Origin: Halovulum dunhuangense
GTDB lineage: Bacteria > Pseudomonadota > Alphaproteobacteria > Rhodobacterales > Rhodobacteraceae
NCBI RefSeq assembly: GCF_013093415.1
Contig: NZ_JABFBC010000001.1
Coordinates: 1,302,001 to 1,366,000 of the forward strand
Direction: 5' to 3'
DNA length: 64,000 nt
Shown here: piece by piece, positions 32,202-39,805 of the stretch
Layout of the letters: every line of letters starts with the position of its first letter
Numbering within the stretch: the first letter of the stretch is position 1
The notes under the pieces: generated by a model
Told to the model about the DNA's origin: nothing
What the model saw: the letters and a program-made list of their open reading frames with translations, nothing else
The model's database searches: none
Position numbers and translations under genes: made by a program

Positions 32202-33386
32202 ATGACCGACACCGCCCGCCTGCTTGGGGACGCCCGCGACCAGATCGACTTCTTCCGCCGCAGCCTGCGCGCGGATGGCGGCTTCGACGTGCTGGGCTGG
32301 GACGGCACGTCCATTCCCGGCGTGGCGCAGGAGTTGCACGGCACCACCCGCCTGGTCCACTCCTTCGCGCTGGGCCACGCGCTGGGCCTGCCCGGCTGCA
32401 CCGACATCATCGATGCGGGCATGGATTTTCTGTGGAACCACCACCGCGATGCCCGGCATGGCGGCTATGCCTGGTCGGTGCCCCGCGATGGCGCGCCGGG
32501 CGATACGACCAAGCTTGCCTATGGCCATGTCTTCGTGCTGCTCGCGGCCTCCAGCGCGCGTGCCGCGGGCCATCCCGACGCCGCGCGCCTGCACGCCGAT
32601 ATCTGCGAGGTGATCGACCGGCATTTCTGGGATCCCGACCACCGGCTTCTGCGCGACGAGTTCGCCGCCGACTGGACGCCGTTCTCGACCTATCGCGGGA
32701 TGAACGCCAACATGCACGGCGCCGAGGCCTTTCTCGCCGCGTTCGAGGCGACCGGAGAGCGCGCCTTTCTCGACCGCGCCGGCGCCATCCTCGACTTCTT
32801 CATCGGCCAGGTGGCCCCGAGCCACGGCTGGCGCCTGCCCGAGCACTACACCGCCGACTGGCAGGTGGACCCGGATTACGCGGGCAACCCCATGTTCCGC
32901 CCCGCCGGCACCACCCCCGGCCACTCCTTCGAGATGGCCCGCCTCCAGCTTCAGCATTGGGACCTGTCGGGCCGCCCCGACACCGGCGCGCCGGACCGCG
33001 CGCGGGCGCTTGTGGACCGCGCGCTGGCCGACGCCTGGGCGTCTGATGGCGGCATCGTCTACACCCTCGACGCCAAGGGCCGCCCCGCGATCCGCGACCG
33101 CTACTGGTGGCCGGTGACAGAGGCCATCGGCGCCATCGCCTCCCTGCGCAAGCTTGGTCCCGATCCCGCGCTCATGGCATGGGAGGCCCGTCTCCGGGCC
33201 TTTGCCGAGGCGCATTTCATCGACAAGGCGCGGGGCGGCTGGTTCCCCGAGATCGACGCGCAGGGCAAGCCGGTCGAACGCCAGTTCCACGGCAAGCCCG
33301 ACATCTACCACGCGCTTCAGGCCTGCCTGATCCCGGCCGTGCCGGGACTGTCGCGGCTGATCGACGGGGTGCGCGGCCTTCGCTGA
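32202..33386 (+). CDS. AGE family sugar epimerase/isomerase
   Basis: A 394-residue (alpha/alpha)6-barrel enzyme of the N-acylglucosamine 2-epimerase / mannose isomerase (YihS-like) family. Typical conserved segments are YAWSVPRDGAP, GMNANMHGAEAFLAAFEATG, GHSFEMARL, RYWWPVTEAIGAIASL and KPDIYHALQACLIP. His residues in GMNANMHG and TPGHSFEMA correspond to the general acid/base histidines of the family. It interconverts an aldose and a ketose or epimerises at C2; the particular sugar is not evident. The ATG at 32202 follows GGAGGA. Its 3' end faces the MDR gene on the other strand, 17 bases away. Confidence 0.88.
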   Translation: MTDTARLLGDARDQIDFFRRSLRADGGFDVLGWDGTSIPGVAQELHGTTRLVHSFALGHALGLPGCTDIIDAGMDFLWNHHRDARHGGYAWSVPRDGAPGDTTKLAYGHVFVLLAASSARAAGHPDAARLHADICEVIDRHFWDPDHRLLRDEFAADWTPFSTYRGMNANMHGAEAFLAAFEATGERAFLDRAGAILDFFIGQVAPSHGWRLPEHYTADWQVDPDYAGNPMFRPAGTTPGHSFEMARLQLQHWDLSGRPDTGAPDRARALVDRALADAWASDGGIVYTLDAKGRPAIRDRYWWPVTEAIGAIASLRKLGPDPALMAWEARLRAFAEAHFIDKARGGWFPEIDAQGKPVERQFHGKPDIYHALQACLIPAVPGLSRLIDGVRGLR

Positions 33387-33403
33387 GGGCGGCCCCTCAG
33401 GGG

Positions 33404-34414
33404 TCAGGGGTCGCTTACCCGCAGCACCAGCTTGCCCGCGACCGCGCCGGCCTCCAGCCGCGCATGCGCCTCGCGCACCTTCGAGAGCGGCAACACCTCG
33501 GCCACGACCGGCGCGATGCGCCCCTCGGCCAGCATCCCGAACAGCGCCGCCAGATCGGCGCGGAACCACTCGGGATGCCGCCGCCGCATGGCGCCGATGG
33601 AATAGAAGGCCGTCGCGTGGCCGTTGGGCAGCCAGTCCCAGATCTTCAGGCGCACGAAATCGACGGGGATCGACCCCTCCCGCCCCAGCACCTCGTTCTG
33701 GAAGCCGAAGGCGACCAGCATGCCGCCCGGCTTCAGCGCGTGCAGCGACCGCGAAAGGCTTGCGCCGCCCAGCGGATCGAACACCGCATCGACCCCGCCG
33801 CCCACAGCTTCAAGCAAGGCTCCCTCCGGCGCGTCCGCCGCGACCGGGATGCCGCCAAGCCTGCGGATCAGGCCGTGCTTTTCCGTCACGTCGCTGCCGA
33901 AGGCCGCGATCCCCGCAGCGCGCGCAAGCTGCAACATCATCGTGCCGACCGCGCCGCCCGCACCGTGGATCAACAGCCGCTGCCCCGCCTGCATCCGCGC
34001 GACCCGGTGCAGCATCTGCCAGGCCGTCACCCCCGACAGGATCACGCCCAGCGCCGCCACCTCCCCCACGCCGTCCGGCACCGCCGTCAACCGCTCCTCG
34101 GGCAGGCACAGGTATTCGCCCTGCGCGCCGATGGTCGTCAGGTCCGCCACCCGCGCCCCCGGGGGAAAGCGCGTCGCCCCCGGCCCGGTGGCGTCGACGA
34201 CGCCCACCATGTCGTAGCCCGGCGTGAAGGGCGGCCTTTCCGTCACGTCCGGGTACATGCCCTTGCGGATCATCACGTCGGTAAAGGCGGCGCTGCTGAC
34301 CAGAACGCGCACCCGCACCTCGCCCGGCCCCGGCGCGGGGATCGCGGCCACGGTTTCCAGTTCCAGCACCTCCGGCCCGCCAAGGCCGGTCTGCCTGACG
34401 CGGGTCCAGCTCAT
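33404..34414 (-). CDS. Zinc-independent MDR oxidoreductase (quinone oxidoreductase-like)
   Basis: A 336-residue medium-chain dehydrogenase/reductase. The N-terminal GroES-like part carries GEVRVRVLVSSAAFTDVMIR and PGYDMVGVVDATGPGAT; the Rossmann part carries LLIHGAGGAVGTMMLQLARA for NADP(H). The structural and catalytic zinc cysteines of alcohol dehydrogenases are missing, as in NADPH:quinone reductase and synaptic-vesicle VAT-1-like enzymes. The ATG at 34414 overlaps the stop of the CPBP gene by four bases, so they are co-translated. Substrate not predicted. Confidence 0.87.
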   Translation of the reverse strand: MSWTRVRQTGLGGPEVLELETVAAIPAPGPGEVRVRVLVSSAAFTDVMIRKGMYPDVTERPPFTPGYDMVGVVDATGPGATRFPPGARVADLTTIGAQGEYLCLPEERLTAVPDGVGEVAALGVILSGVTAWQMLHRVARMQAGQRLLIHGAGGAVGTMMLQLARAAGIAAFGSDVTEKHGLIRRLGGIPVAADAPEGALLEAVGGGVDAVFDPLGGASLSRSLHALKPGGMLVAFGFQNEVLGREGSIPVDFVRLKIWDWLPNGHATAFYSIGAMRRRHPEWFRADLAALFGMLAEGRIAPVVAEVLPLSKVREAHARLEAGAVAGKLVLRVSDP

Positions 34415-35277
34415 CGCAGGGTCTCCCTCTCTGGCATGACGCCGGCCACGCCGCGCGCGGGCGGCAGGACCTGCGTCACCGCCCCCGCGCGTCCGAACAT
34501 CGCCGCCCGGTTCCACCACAGGACGATCCCCGCGACGCCGGCAAGGATCCAGCTGTCCCAGGGCTGGGCGTCGGGCCAGAACGGGTTGATCAGCTGCCAG
34601 TGAAACAGCATCGGCCACATCAGGCTGCCGCCGGTCCGGTTCAGGATCGGCGTGACCAGCACCGCAAGCGCCACGTTGCCCACCAGGAACGGCAGGAAAT
34701 CCCACTCGGCAAAGACCATCCCGGCAAGGTAGAAGACCGGCAGGTGCCACAGCCCCCAGACCGCCCCGACCAGCGCCCCCGCAAGGGCCGGCGCCATGTG
34801 CCGCTGAAGGATCGGCTGCGCAAGCCCGCGCCAGCCGAATTCCTCGACCGGCCCGAGAAACAGCATCATCGCGAGCAGCCCCAGCATCGGCCCCGCGCCT
34901 TCGGGCGGCAGCGGCGCAAGCGGCGGCCCGCCCTTCAGGGCCGAGCCTGCGACGAAGACCAGCGGCAGGCCGATTGCCGTGAACGCCACCCAGCCCCATG
35001 GACAGCGCCACAGGAACAGCCGCAGGACGAAGGCACGCAGCCCCGCCACCCCCCGCAGGCCAAGAACCAGCGCAAGCGCCGCAAGCGCCGGCGACCAGGT
35101 CGCCACGAAGAATACCGGATGCCCGCCATGAAGCGGCCCCAGCCAGGCCGTGGCCGTCCCGGGGGCCACGACATAGGCGCCGATCAGCGCCCATGTGACC
35201 AGGAAGGTCAGCCCCAGGAAGGGCACCACCGCCCAGGACGGCAGGTCGGAACCCGCCCCGCGCCTTGCCTCCGCCAT
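34411..35277 (-). CDS. CPBP family intramembrane metalloprotease
   Basis: A 288-residue polytopic membrane protein with about eight helices. The CPBP (Abi/Rce1-like) motifs are EEFGWRGLA (the E-E-x-x-x-R form), the second-motif AVWGLWHLPVFYL with the metal-binding His, and LFHWQLIN near the C-terminus. The family includes prenyl-protein peptidases and bacteriocin self-immunity proteins. I chose the ATG at 35277, which has a G-rich ribosome site six bases before it; an ATG-like start ten codons further upstream is less likely. It is coupled to the MDR gene downstream. Target unknown. Confidence 0.83.
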   Translation of the reverse strand: MAEARRGAGSDLPSWAVVPFLGLTFLVTWALIGAYVVAPGTATAWLGPLHGGHPVFFVATWSPALAALALVLGLRGVAGLRAFVLRLFLWRCPWGWVAFTAIGLPLVFVAGSALKGGPPLAPLPPEGAGPMLGLLAMMLFLGPVEEFGWRGLAQPILQRHMAPALAGALVGAVWGLWHLPVFYLAGMVFAEWDFLPFLVGNVALAVLVTPILNRTGGSLMWPMLFHWQLINPFWPDAQPWDSWILAGVAGIVLWWNRAAMFGRAGAVTQVLPPARGVAGVMPERETLR

Positions 35278-35366
35278 GCGATGCCCCCCCTTCACGCGGG
35301 GAACCATGCACGGGGCAGGGCGGCCGGGCCATGATCCCGGTCAATCCCGGCGCGCGCCGCAATCCC

Positions 35367-36131
35367 TCAGCCGAAGACCAGCCCGCCATCCACGATCAGG
35401 TTCTGCCCCGTCACCGCCCGCGCCCAGGGCGAGGCGAAGAACAGCACCGCATCGGCCATCTCGGCGGGCGTGGTCACACGGCCCAGCGGCGTCTGGCCGG
35501 CCACGATGTCGAACACCGCCTCGGGCGTGGCAGCACTCGCATCCGTCGTGCGCAACAGCCCTCCCGAGACCATGTTCACCGTCACCCCCAGCGGCCCCAG
35601 CTCCTTTGCCGCGGTCCGGGTCAGCGCCAGCAGCGCCCCCTTGGCGGCGGTGTAGTCGTGATAGGGCACCACCGGGTTCTGCACCAGGTTGGTGCCGATG
35701 GTGACGACGCGGCCGAAGCCCTGCGTCTCGAAATGCGGGCGGACCGCCTGGATCAGCGCCAGGGCGCCGCCCACGGCGGTGCGGGTCTGCGCCTCGATGC
35801 CGGCCCAGTCCAGCCGGTCGAGATGCGGCCGCGCATCGCCGTCGAAGCTGAAATCCGCCAGCGCGTTGTGCACCACCACGTCGGGCGGGCCCAGCCGCGC
35901 GCCGATCTCCGCCACCATCCCGGCCACTTGCGCCGCGTCCGTCACATCCGCCTGAAACGCCGCCGCGCGCGGCCCGAGCTCGCTGGCCAGCGCCTCCGCC
36001 TGCGCCCCGCTCCGGCGGTAGTTGATCGCCACCCGCGCCCCTTCTCGCGCGAAGGCGCGCGCGATGGCCGCCCCCAGCCCGCGCCCGGCGCCCGTCACCA
36101 GCACGCAAAGATCCCCGATGTCCCTGTTCAT
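35367..36131 (-). CDS. SDR-family oxidoreductase at the end of the thi operon
   Basis: A 254-residue short-chain dehydrogenase/reductase, closest in style to 3-oxoacyl-ACP reductases. The NAD(P) motif is TGAGRGLGAAIA; the active-site Tyr/Lys are in YHDYTAAKGALLAL. The residue 13 before the Tyr, usually Ser, is Thr (in VTIGTNLVQNP), which is tolerable chemically. I chose the ATG at 36131 because CAGGAGAAGCGGGAC stands before it; a GTG at 36158 overlapping the thiD stop is an alternative. It follows thiM-thiE-thiD closely and would be under the same TPP riboswitch, although a role in thiamine synthesis is not established. Confidence 0.85.
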   Translation of the reverse strand: MNRDIGDLCVLVTGAGRGLGAAIARAFAREGARVAINYRRSGAQAEALASELGPRAAAFQADVTDAAQVAGMVAEIGARLGPPDVVVHNALADFSFDGDARPHLDRLDWAGIEAQTRTAVGGALALIQAVRPHFETQGFGRVVTIGTNLVQNPVVPYHDYTAAKGALLALTRTAAKELGPLGVTVNMVSGGLLRTTDASAATPEAVFDIVAGQTPLGRVTTPAEMADAVLFFASPWARAVTGQNLIVDGGLVFG

Positions 36132-36154
36132 GTCCCGCTTCTCCTGTTCCGCAG

Positions 36155-36943
36155 TCACAGATGGAAATGATTGACCGGCCCGTGGCCGCCGCCGACCGCC
36201 AGCCGGTCCGCGCCGGCGATGGCGTCGCCCAGCCAGTCCTTCGCCCGGCGCACCGCCTCCTCCAGCCGCCGCCCGTGGCCCAGCTCGCAGGCCAGCGCCG
36301 CCGAAAGCGAGCAGCCGGTGCCGTGGGTGTTGGCCGTCGCGTGGCGCGGCCCGTCGAGGCGGATGACCCCGGATGGCGTCACCAGCAGGTCCGGGCTGCC
36401 CGCGCCTCCCAGATGCCCGCCCTTCATCAGCACCGCCCGCGGCCCCAGCGCCAGCAGCCGCCGGCCCTGGTCCGCCATCGTCTCCGGATCCGCCGCCTGA
36501 CGCTCGCCCAGCAGATCCGCCGCCTCGGGCAGGTTCGGCGTGAGCAGCCCCGCCATTGGCAACAGCGTCCCGCGCAGCGCCGCCACCGCCGCCGCCTCCA
36601 GCAGCCGGTCGCCGCCCTTGGCGACCATCACCGGATCCAGCACGACGGGCGCCTCCAGCCCCGCCAGCGCACGCGCCACCGCGGCGATGATATCGGCGCT
36701 GCCCAGCATCCCGATCTTGACCGCGTCGATGCGGATATCGGCGCGGATGGACGCGATCTGCGCCTCGACCAGTGCCGGATCGACCAGCGACACCGCCTGC
36801 ACGCCGCGCGTGTTCTGCGCCGTCAGCCCGGTGATCGCCGCCATCGCATAGCCGCCCCTCGCGGAAATCGCCTTGATGTCCGCCTGGATGCCCGCGCCCC
36901 CCGAGGGGTCGGACCCCGCGATGCTCAGGATGTTGGGGATCAT
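36155..36943 (-). CDS. thiD: Hydroxymethylpyrimidine/phosphomethylpyrimidine kinase ThiD
   Basis: A 262-residue ribokinase-fold enzyme that phosphorylates HMP and HMP-P to HMP-PP for thiamine synthesis. Signature segments are ILSIAGSDPSGGAGIQADIK, YAMAAITGLTAQNTRGV, VLDPVMVAKGGDRLL and the C-terminal catalytic loop NTHGTGCSLSAALA. The ATG at 36943 overlaps the thiE stop by four bases and follows GGAGG. It sits third in the riboswitch-controlled thi operon. Confidence 0.95.
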   Translation of the reverse strand: MIPNILSIAGSDPSGGAGIQADIKAISARGGYAMAAITGLTAQNTRGVQAVSLVDPALVEAQIASIRADIRIDAVKIGMLGSADIIAAVARALAGLEAPVVLDPVMVAKGGDRLLEAAAVAALRGTLLPMAGLLTPNLPEAADLLGERQAADPETMADQGRRLLALGPRAVLMKGGHLGGAGSPDLLVTPSGVIRLDGPRHATANTHGTGCSLSAALACELGHGRRLEEAVRRAKDWLGDAIAGADRLAVGGGHGPVNHFHL

Positions 36944-37551
36944 GCCTGCCTCCATTCCGCGACCAGCGCGCGGGTTGCGTCCTCGGGCGCCGCGGCCCGC
37001 ACCACGGCCGAGACGACCGCCATGCCCGCCGCCCCCGCCGCCTTCACCGCCGCCGCGTCGCCCGGGCCCAGCCCGCCGATCGCGACCGCCGGCACACCTG
37101 CGCGCGCCACGATGGCGGCCAGCCCGTCAAGGCCCGTGGGCGCGGCGTGATCGGGCTTCGTCGCCGTCGCCCGGACCGGCCCCGCGCCGACGTGATCGAC
37201 GCAACCGGGCACCCGGCTTGCCTGCGCCACCGTCTCGACCGACAGGCCCAGCAGCCGGCCAGCGCCCAGCCGCGCCCGCGCGGCCACCGGGTCGCCGTCG
37301 CCCTGGCCGATGTGCAGCCCGTCCGCGCCGGCCGCCAGCGCCACCTCCAGCCGGTCGTTCACGATCAGCTTCACGCCCAGCGGGCGCAACTCGGCCACCA
37401 GCGCGCGCGCAAGCGCCACCAGCTCCGCATCGCTCGCCCCCTTGTCGCGCAACTGCACCGCCCAGGCCCCGCCGCGCGCCGCGGCGCGGGCCTGCTCGAT
37501 CACCGGCAGGGGGGCGGCGGGATCGGTGATGACGTAGACCGGCCCGATCAT
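36940..37551 (-). CDS. thiE: Thiamine-phosphate synthase ThiE
   Basis: A 203-residue TIM-barrel enzyme that joins HMP-PP and thiazole phosphate. Visible motifs are AVQLRDKGASDAELV, LIVNDRLEVALAAGADGLHI followed by GQGD, GAGPVRATATKPDHAAPTGL and VPAVAIGGLGPGDAAAVKAA. The ATG at 37551 is inside the end of thiM (ATGA), and the stop overlaps thiD by four bases. It has the right length for the family. The three thi genes here cover salvage of thiazole and pyrimidine moieties plus the coupling step, but not de novo synthesis. Confidence 0.95.
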   Translation of the reverse strand: MIGPVYVITDPAAPLPVIEQARAAARGGAWAVQLRDKGASDAELVALARALVAELRPLGVKLIVNDRLEVALAAGADGLHIGQGDGDPVAARARLGAGRLLGLSVETVAQASRVPGCVDHVGAGPVRATATKPDHAAPTGLDGLAAIVARAGVPAVAIGGLGPGDAAAVKAAGAAGMAVVSAVVRAAAPEDATRALVAEWRQA

Positions 37552-38390
37552 GTCACGCTTGTCCGCGCGCCTTCGGACGCGACGCTCACCTGCGCGCCTT
37601 CGGACGCGACCCTGACCCGCGCGCCTGCATCCAACGCCTCCGGCGTCTGCGCCGCCAGCGCATCCAGGAATGCCGGCTGGAAACTGCCGGGCCCCCCGGC
37701 CGCCCGCGCCGCCACCTCGCCCGCCAGCCCGTAGCTGGCCAGCGCCGCGGCCGTCGCCTCCAGCGGCCCGGCGCCCACGCAATAGGCCGCGATCACCCCG
37801 TTCAGCGAACAGCCCATCACCGTGACCCGCGCCATCAGCGGATGGCCGTTGGCGATGCGGTAGCCGCGCGCGCCGTCGGTGACGTAATCCTCGGGCCCCG
37901 ACACCGCGACCACCCCGCCCGTCTCGCGCGCAAGCGCCTGCGCGGCCTCCATCGCCGCCTCCACGCTGTCGCCCGCATCCACGCCGCGGGCCTTGCCCGA
38001 CAGCCCCGCCAGCGCCAGGATCTCGGACGCGTTGCCGCGCACCACCGTGGGGCGCAGCGCCAGCAGCCGCCGCGACAGGTCCTGCCGGAACCGCGTCGCA
38101 CCCACGCCCACGGGATCGAACACCCAGGGCCGCGCGTTCGCGTTCATCACCGAAGCCGCGTCCTCCATGGCCGCGCCCCAGTCGGGATCGGCGGTGCCGA
38201 TGTTCACGCTCAACGCCTGCGCAAGGCCGGCGAATTCGCCCACCTCCTCGCGCGCATGCACCATGGCGGGCGACGCGCCCACCGCCAGCAGCACGTTGGC
38301 CATGACGTTCATCGCCACGAAATTCGTGATGTTGTGGACCAGCGGCGCGGTTTCCCGCATCCGGGCCAGATGACTGCCTGGGTTTTCCAT
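37548..38390 (-). CDS. thiM: Hydroxyethylthiazole kinase ThiM
   Basis: A 280-residue kinase that phosphorylates thiazole alcohol. Conserved segments are PLVHNITNFVAMNVMANVLL, MVHAREEVGEF, VFDPVGVGATRFR, RGNASEILALAG and VMGCSLNGVIAAYCV, the last holding the active-site Cys in a slightly altered setting. The protein ends with a short doubled peptide, RVASEGAQVSVASEGA, encoded by a tandem repeat of about 24 bases near 37565-37615; this tail is not part of the usual family fold. Translation starts about 80 bases after the TPP riboswitch, which should repress the operon when thiamine diphosphate is plentiful. Confidence 0.94.
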   Translation of the reverse strand: MENPGSHLARMRETAPLVHNITNFVAMNVMANVLLAVGASPAMVHAREEVGEFAGLAQALSVNIGTADPDWGAAMEDAASVMNANARPWVFDPVGVGATRFRQDLSRRLLALRPTVVRGNASEILALAGLSGKARGVDAGDSVEAAMEAAQALARETGGVVAVSGPEDYVTDGARGYRIANGHPLMARVTVMGCSLNGVIAAYCVGAGPLEATAAALASYGLAGEVAARAAGGPGSFQPAFLDALAAQTPEALDAGARVRVASEGAQVSVASEGARTSVT

Positions 38391-38469
38391 CGCTCTTCCC
38401 TTTCCGCGGCGGAGAGAGAGGCGATGCAGGAGCAGGGCCAGGACGGGGCGCAGGCTCGTCGCACCGAGA

Positions 38470-38552
38470 CTCCCTACGCCAGCATGATCTGGTTCAGGTT
38501 CGAAGGGTGCTTCTCAGCCCGCGCGGTCCGCGCGGACGCCCCTGTCCGGTGC
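38470..38552 (-). promoter_or_regulatory. TPP riboswitch (THI element)
   Basis: Read on the minus strand, the segment has the universally conserved THI-box parts in order: an ACAGGGGCG-type P1/P2 start near 38545, GGCTGAGA near 38513-38521, ACCCTTCGAACCTGA near 38495-38509 and CATGCTGGCGTAGGGA near 38471-38486. It lies 80 bases upstream of thiM, with the BASS-family gene on its other side. Binding of thiamine diphosphate would turn down thiM-thiE-thiD and probably the SDR gene. Confidence 0.95.
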
Positions 38553-38581
38553 CCGCACCAGACCGCGCCCGCGGGAAAGTG

Positions 38582-39448
38582 TCAAGGGTGCAGCGCCCTG
38601 CGCCGGGCATTCAGCGCGGCGAAGGCGCTCGCGCTCAACAGCATCCAGATCCCGTAAAAGGCGGCCGGCGTCAGCGCCATCGCCGGCAGGCCCAGCAGCA
38701 CCGCCAGCGTCAGCGCGGTGGGCGTGCTCTGCAACCCGCATTCCAGGCTGAGCGCCCGCGCCTGCGGCGGCTCCAGCCGCGCCATCCGCGCCGCGATCAG
38801 CGCAAGCGCCATGGCCGACAGGTTCAGCGCCAGCGCCAGCAGCCCCGCATCGCGCAGCGCCCCCTCCAGTTCCGCCCGCGCATCGACCAGCGACAGCGCC
38901 AGAAGCCCGCCCAGCAGCAGCGCCGCCATGCGCAGCACCCGGCGGCCATGCCGCGCGACCAGATGCGCCAGCCGGACCCGCGCAAGCACCCCCAGCGCGA
39001 CCGGCACCACCACCAGCGCGAAAAGCGTCAGCGACAGGACCGGAAAGGACAGATCGCCCGCGATCTCCAGCCCCAGCACCGCCTGGGCCAGCGCCAGGAT
39101 CGTGGGCACCGTCACGAAGGCGGCCAGCGTCATCGTCGCGGTCAGCGTGATCGACAGCGCCGTGTCGCCCCCGGCAAGCCGCGTGAACAGGTTCGACGTG
39201 ACCCCACCCGGCGACGCCGCGAGCAGCATCACCCCCAGGCCCAGTTCCGCGGGCAGCGGCACCGGCCACGACAGGATCAGCGCCAGGCCCAGCGCGGGCA
39301 ACGCCAGCCCCTGAAGACACAGCCCCAGCACCAGCGCGCGGGGCCGCGCCAGCACGCGCCGGAAATCGCCCAGGCGCAATTCCAGCCCCAGCCAGAACAT
39401 GATCCCGAACAGTCCCAGCGGCAGCCCGATGTCCAGCAATGTCCGCAC
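38582..39448 (-). CDS. BASS (bile acid:sodium symporter)-family transporter
   Basis: A 288-residue membrane protein with about nine to ten helices. The family signature is LLAASPGGVTSNLFTRLAGG in the first half and CGLQSTPTALTLAVLLG in the second half, both lining the sodium and substrate crossing sites. BASS proteins import bile acids, pantoate, steroids or keto acids with sodium; the substrate here is unknown. It starts at a GTG at 39448, with GGAGG about 12 bases upstream. It is upstream of the TPP riboswitch on the same strand, so readthrough could join it to the thi operon. Confidence 0.88.
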   Translation of the reverse strand: MRTLLDIGLPLGLFGIMFWLGLELRLGDFRRVLARPRALVLGLCLQGLALPALGLALILSWPVPLPAELGLGVMLLAASPGGVTSNLFTRLAGGDTALSITLTATMTLAAFVTVPTILALAQAVLGLEIAGDLSFPVLSLTLFALVVVPVALGVLARVRLAHLVARHGRRVLRMAALLLGGLLALSLVDARAELEGALRDAGLLALALNLSAMALALIAARMARLEPPQARALSLECGLQSTPTALTLAVLLGLPAMALTPAAFYGIWMLLSASAFAALNARRRALHP

Positions 39449-39607
39449 GGCTTGCGATTGCCTCCCGTCACCCTCGTGCGGGAAGGAAAGGGCAGGGGGC
39501 GGGTCGCGTCAAACAGTTCTGCAACATTCCCGTGGCAAAACCGACATGTCGCCGCTGCGGGTCCGATGAGCCGGGCGGCGGCTTCTCACCAAATCCGACC
39601 CAACTCT

Positions 39608-39638
39608 CCGGCCCGGTCTTTCCGGGCCGGGGCTTTTT
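39608..39638 (+). terminator. Strong intrinsic terminator on the plus strand with no gene before it
   Basis: A perfect nine-base stem (CCGGCCCGG at 39608-39616 and CCGGGCCGG at 39622-39630) with loop TCTTT is followed by GGC and five Ts. On the plus strand this is a textbook Rho-independent terminator, yet no plus-strand protein gene ends nearby. It may close an unrecognised small RNA running from about 39450-39610, or be a relic. Confidence 0.7.
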
Positions 39639-39747
39639 CGGGCGGGACCGGCGCTGCGCTGCGCTCGCCCCGCGCATCGCCCGGCGGAAAAGACGCGCCG
39701 CCGGGCCGGTCCGGCGGGGTCGCTGCCGGGCGCTGATGCCCGACGAA

Positions 39748-39780
39748 GTGCCATACGCGTGCCATACGCGTGCCATACAC
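39748..39780. repeat. Triple 11-bp direct repeat GTGCCATACGC
   Basis: Three head-to-tail copies of GTGCCATACGC (39748-39758, 39759-39769, 39770-39780; the last ends AC). It lies in the gap between the racemase-family gene ending at 39806 and the BASS gene. No coding role is apparent; it could be slippage, or an array of half-sites for a regulator. Confidence 0.75.
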
Positions 39781-39805
39781 TTTCCAGACGCCTTCCAGGC
39801 GGCTG

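Noticed and set aside
28215-33569. Very long minus-strand frame (about 1780 codons) opposite the VWA gene
   Set aside because: GC-rich codon use leaves the antisense frame open; the sequence is Arg/Gly/His-rich, has no domain and spans across two plus-strand genes.
39530-39592. Possible tRNA ending in CTCACCA near 39585
   Set aside because: No matching acceptor arm, anticodon loop or T-arm could be folded.
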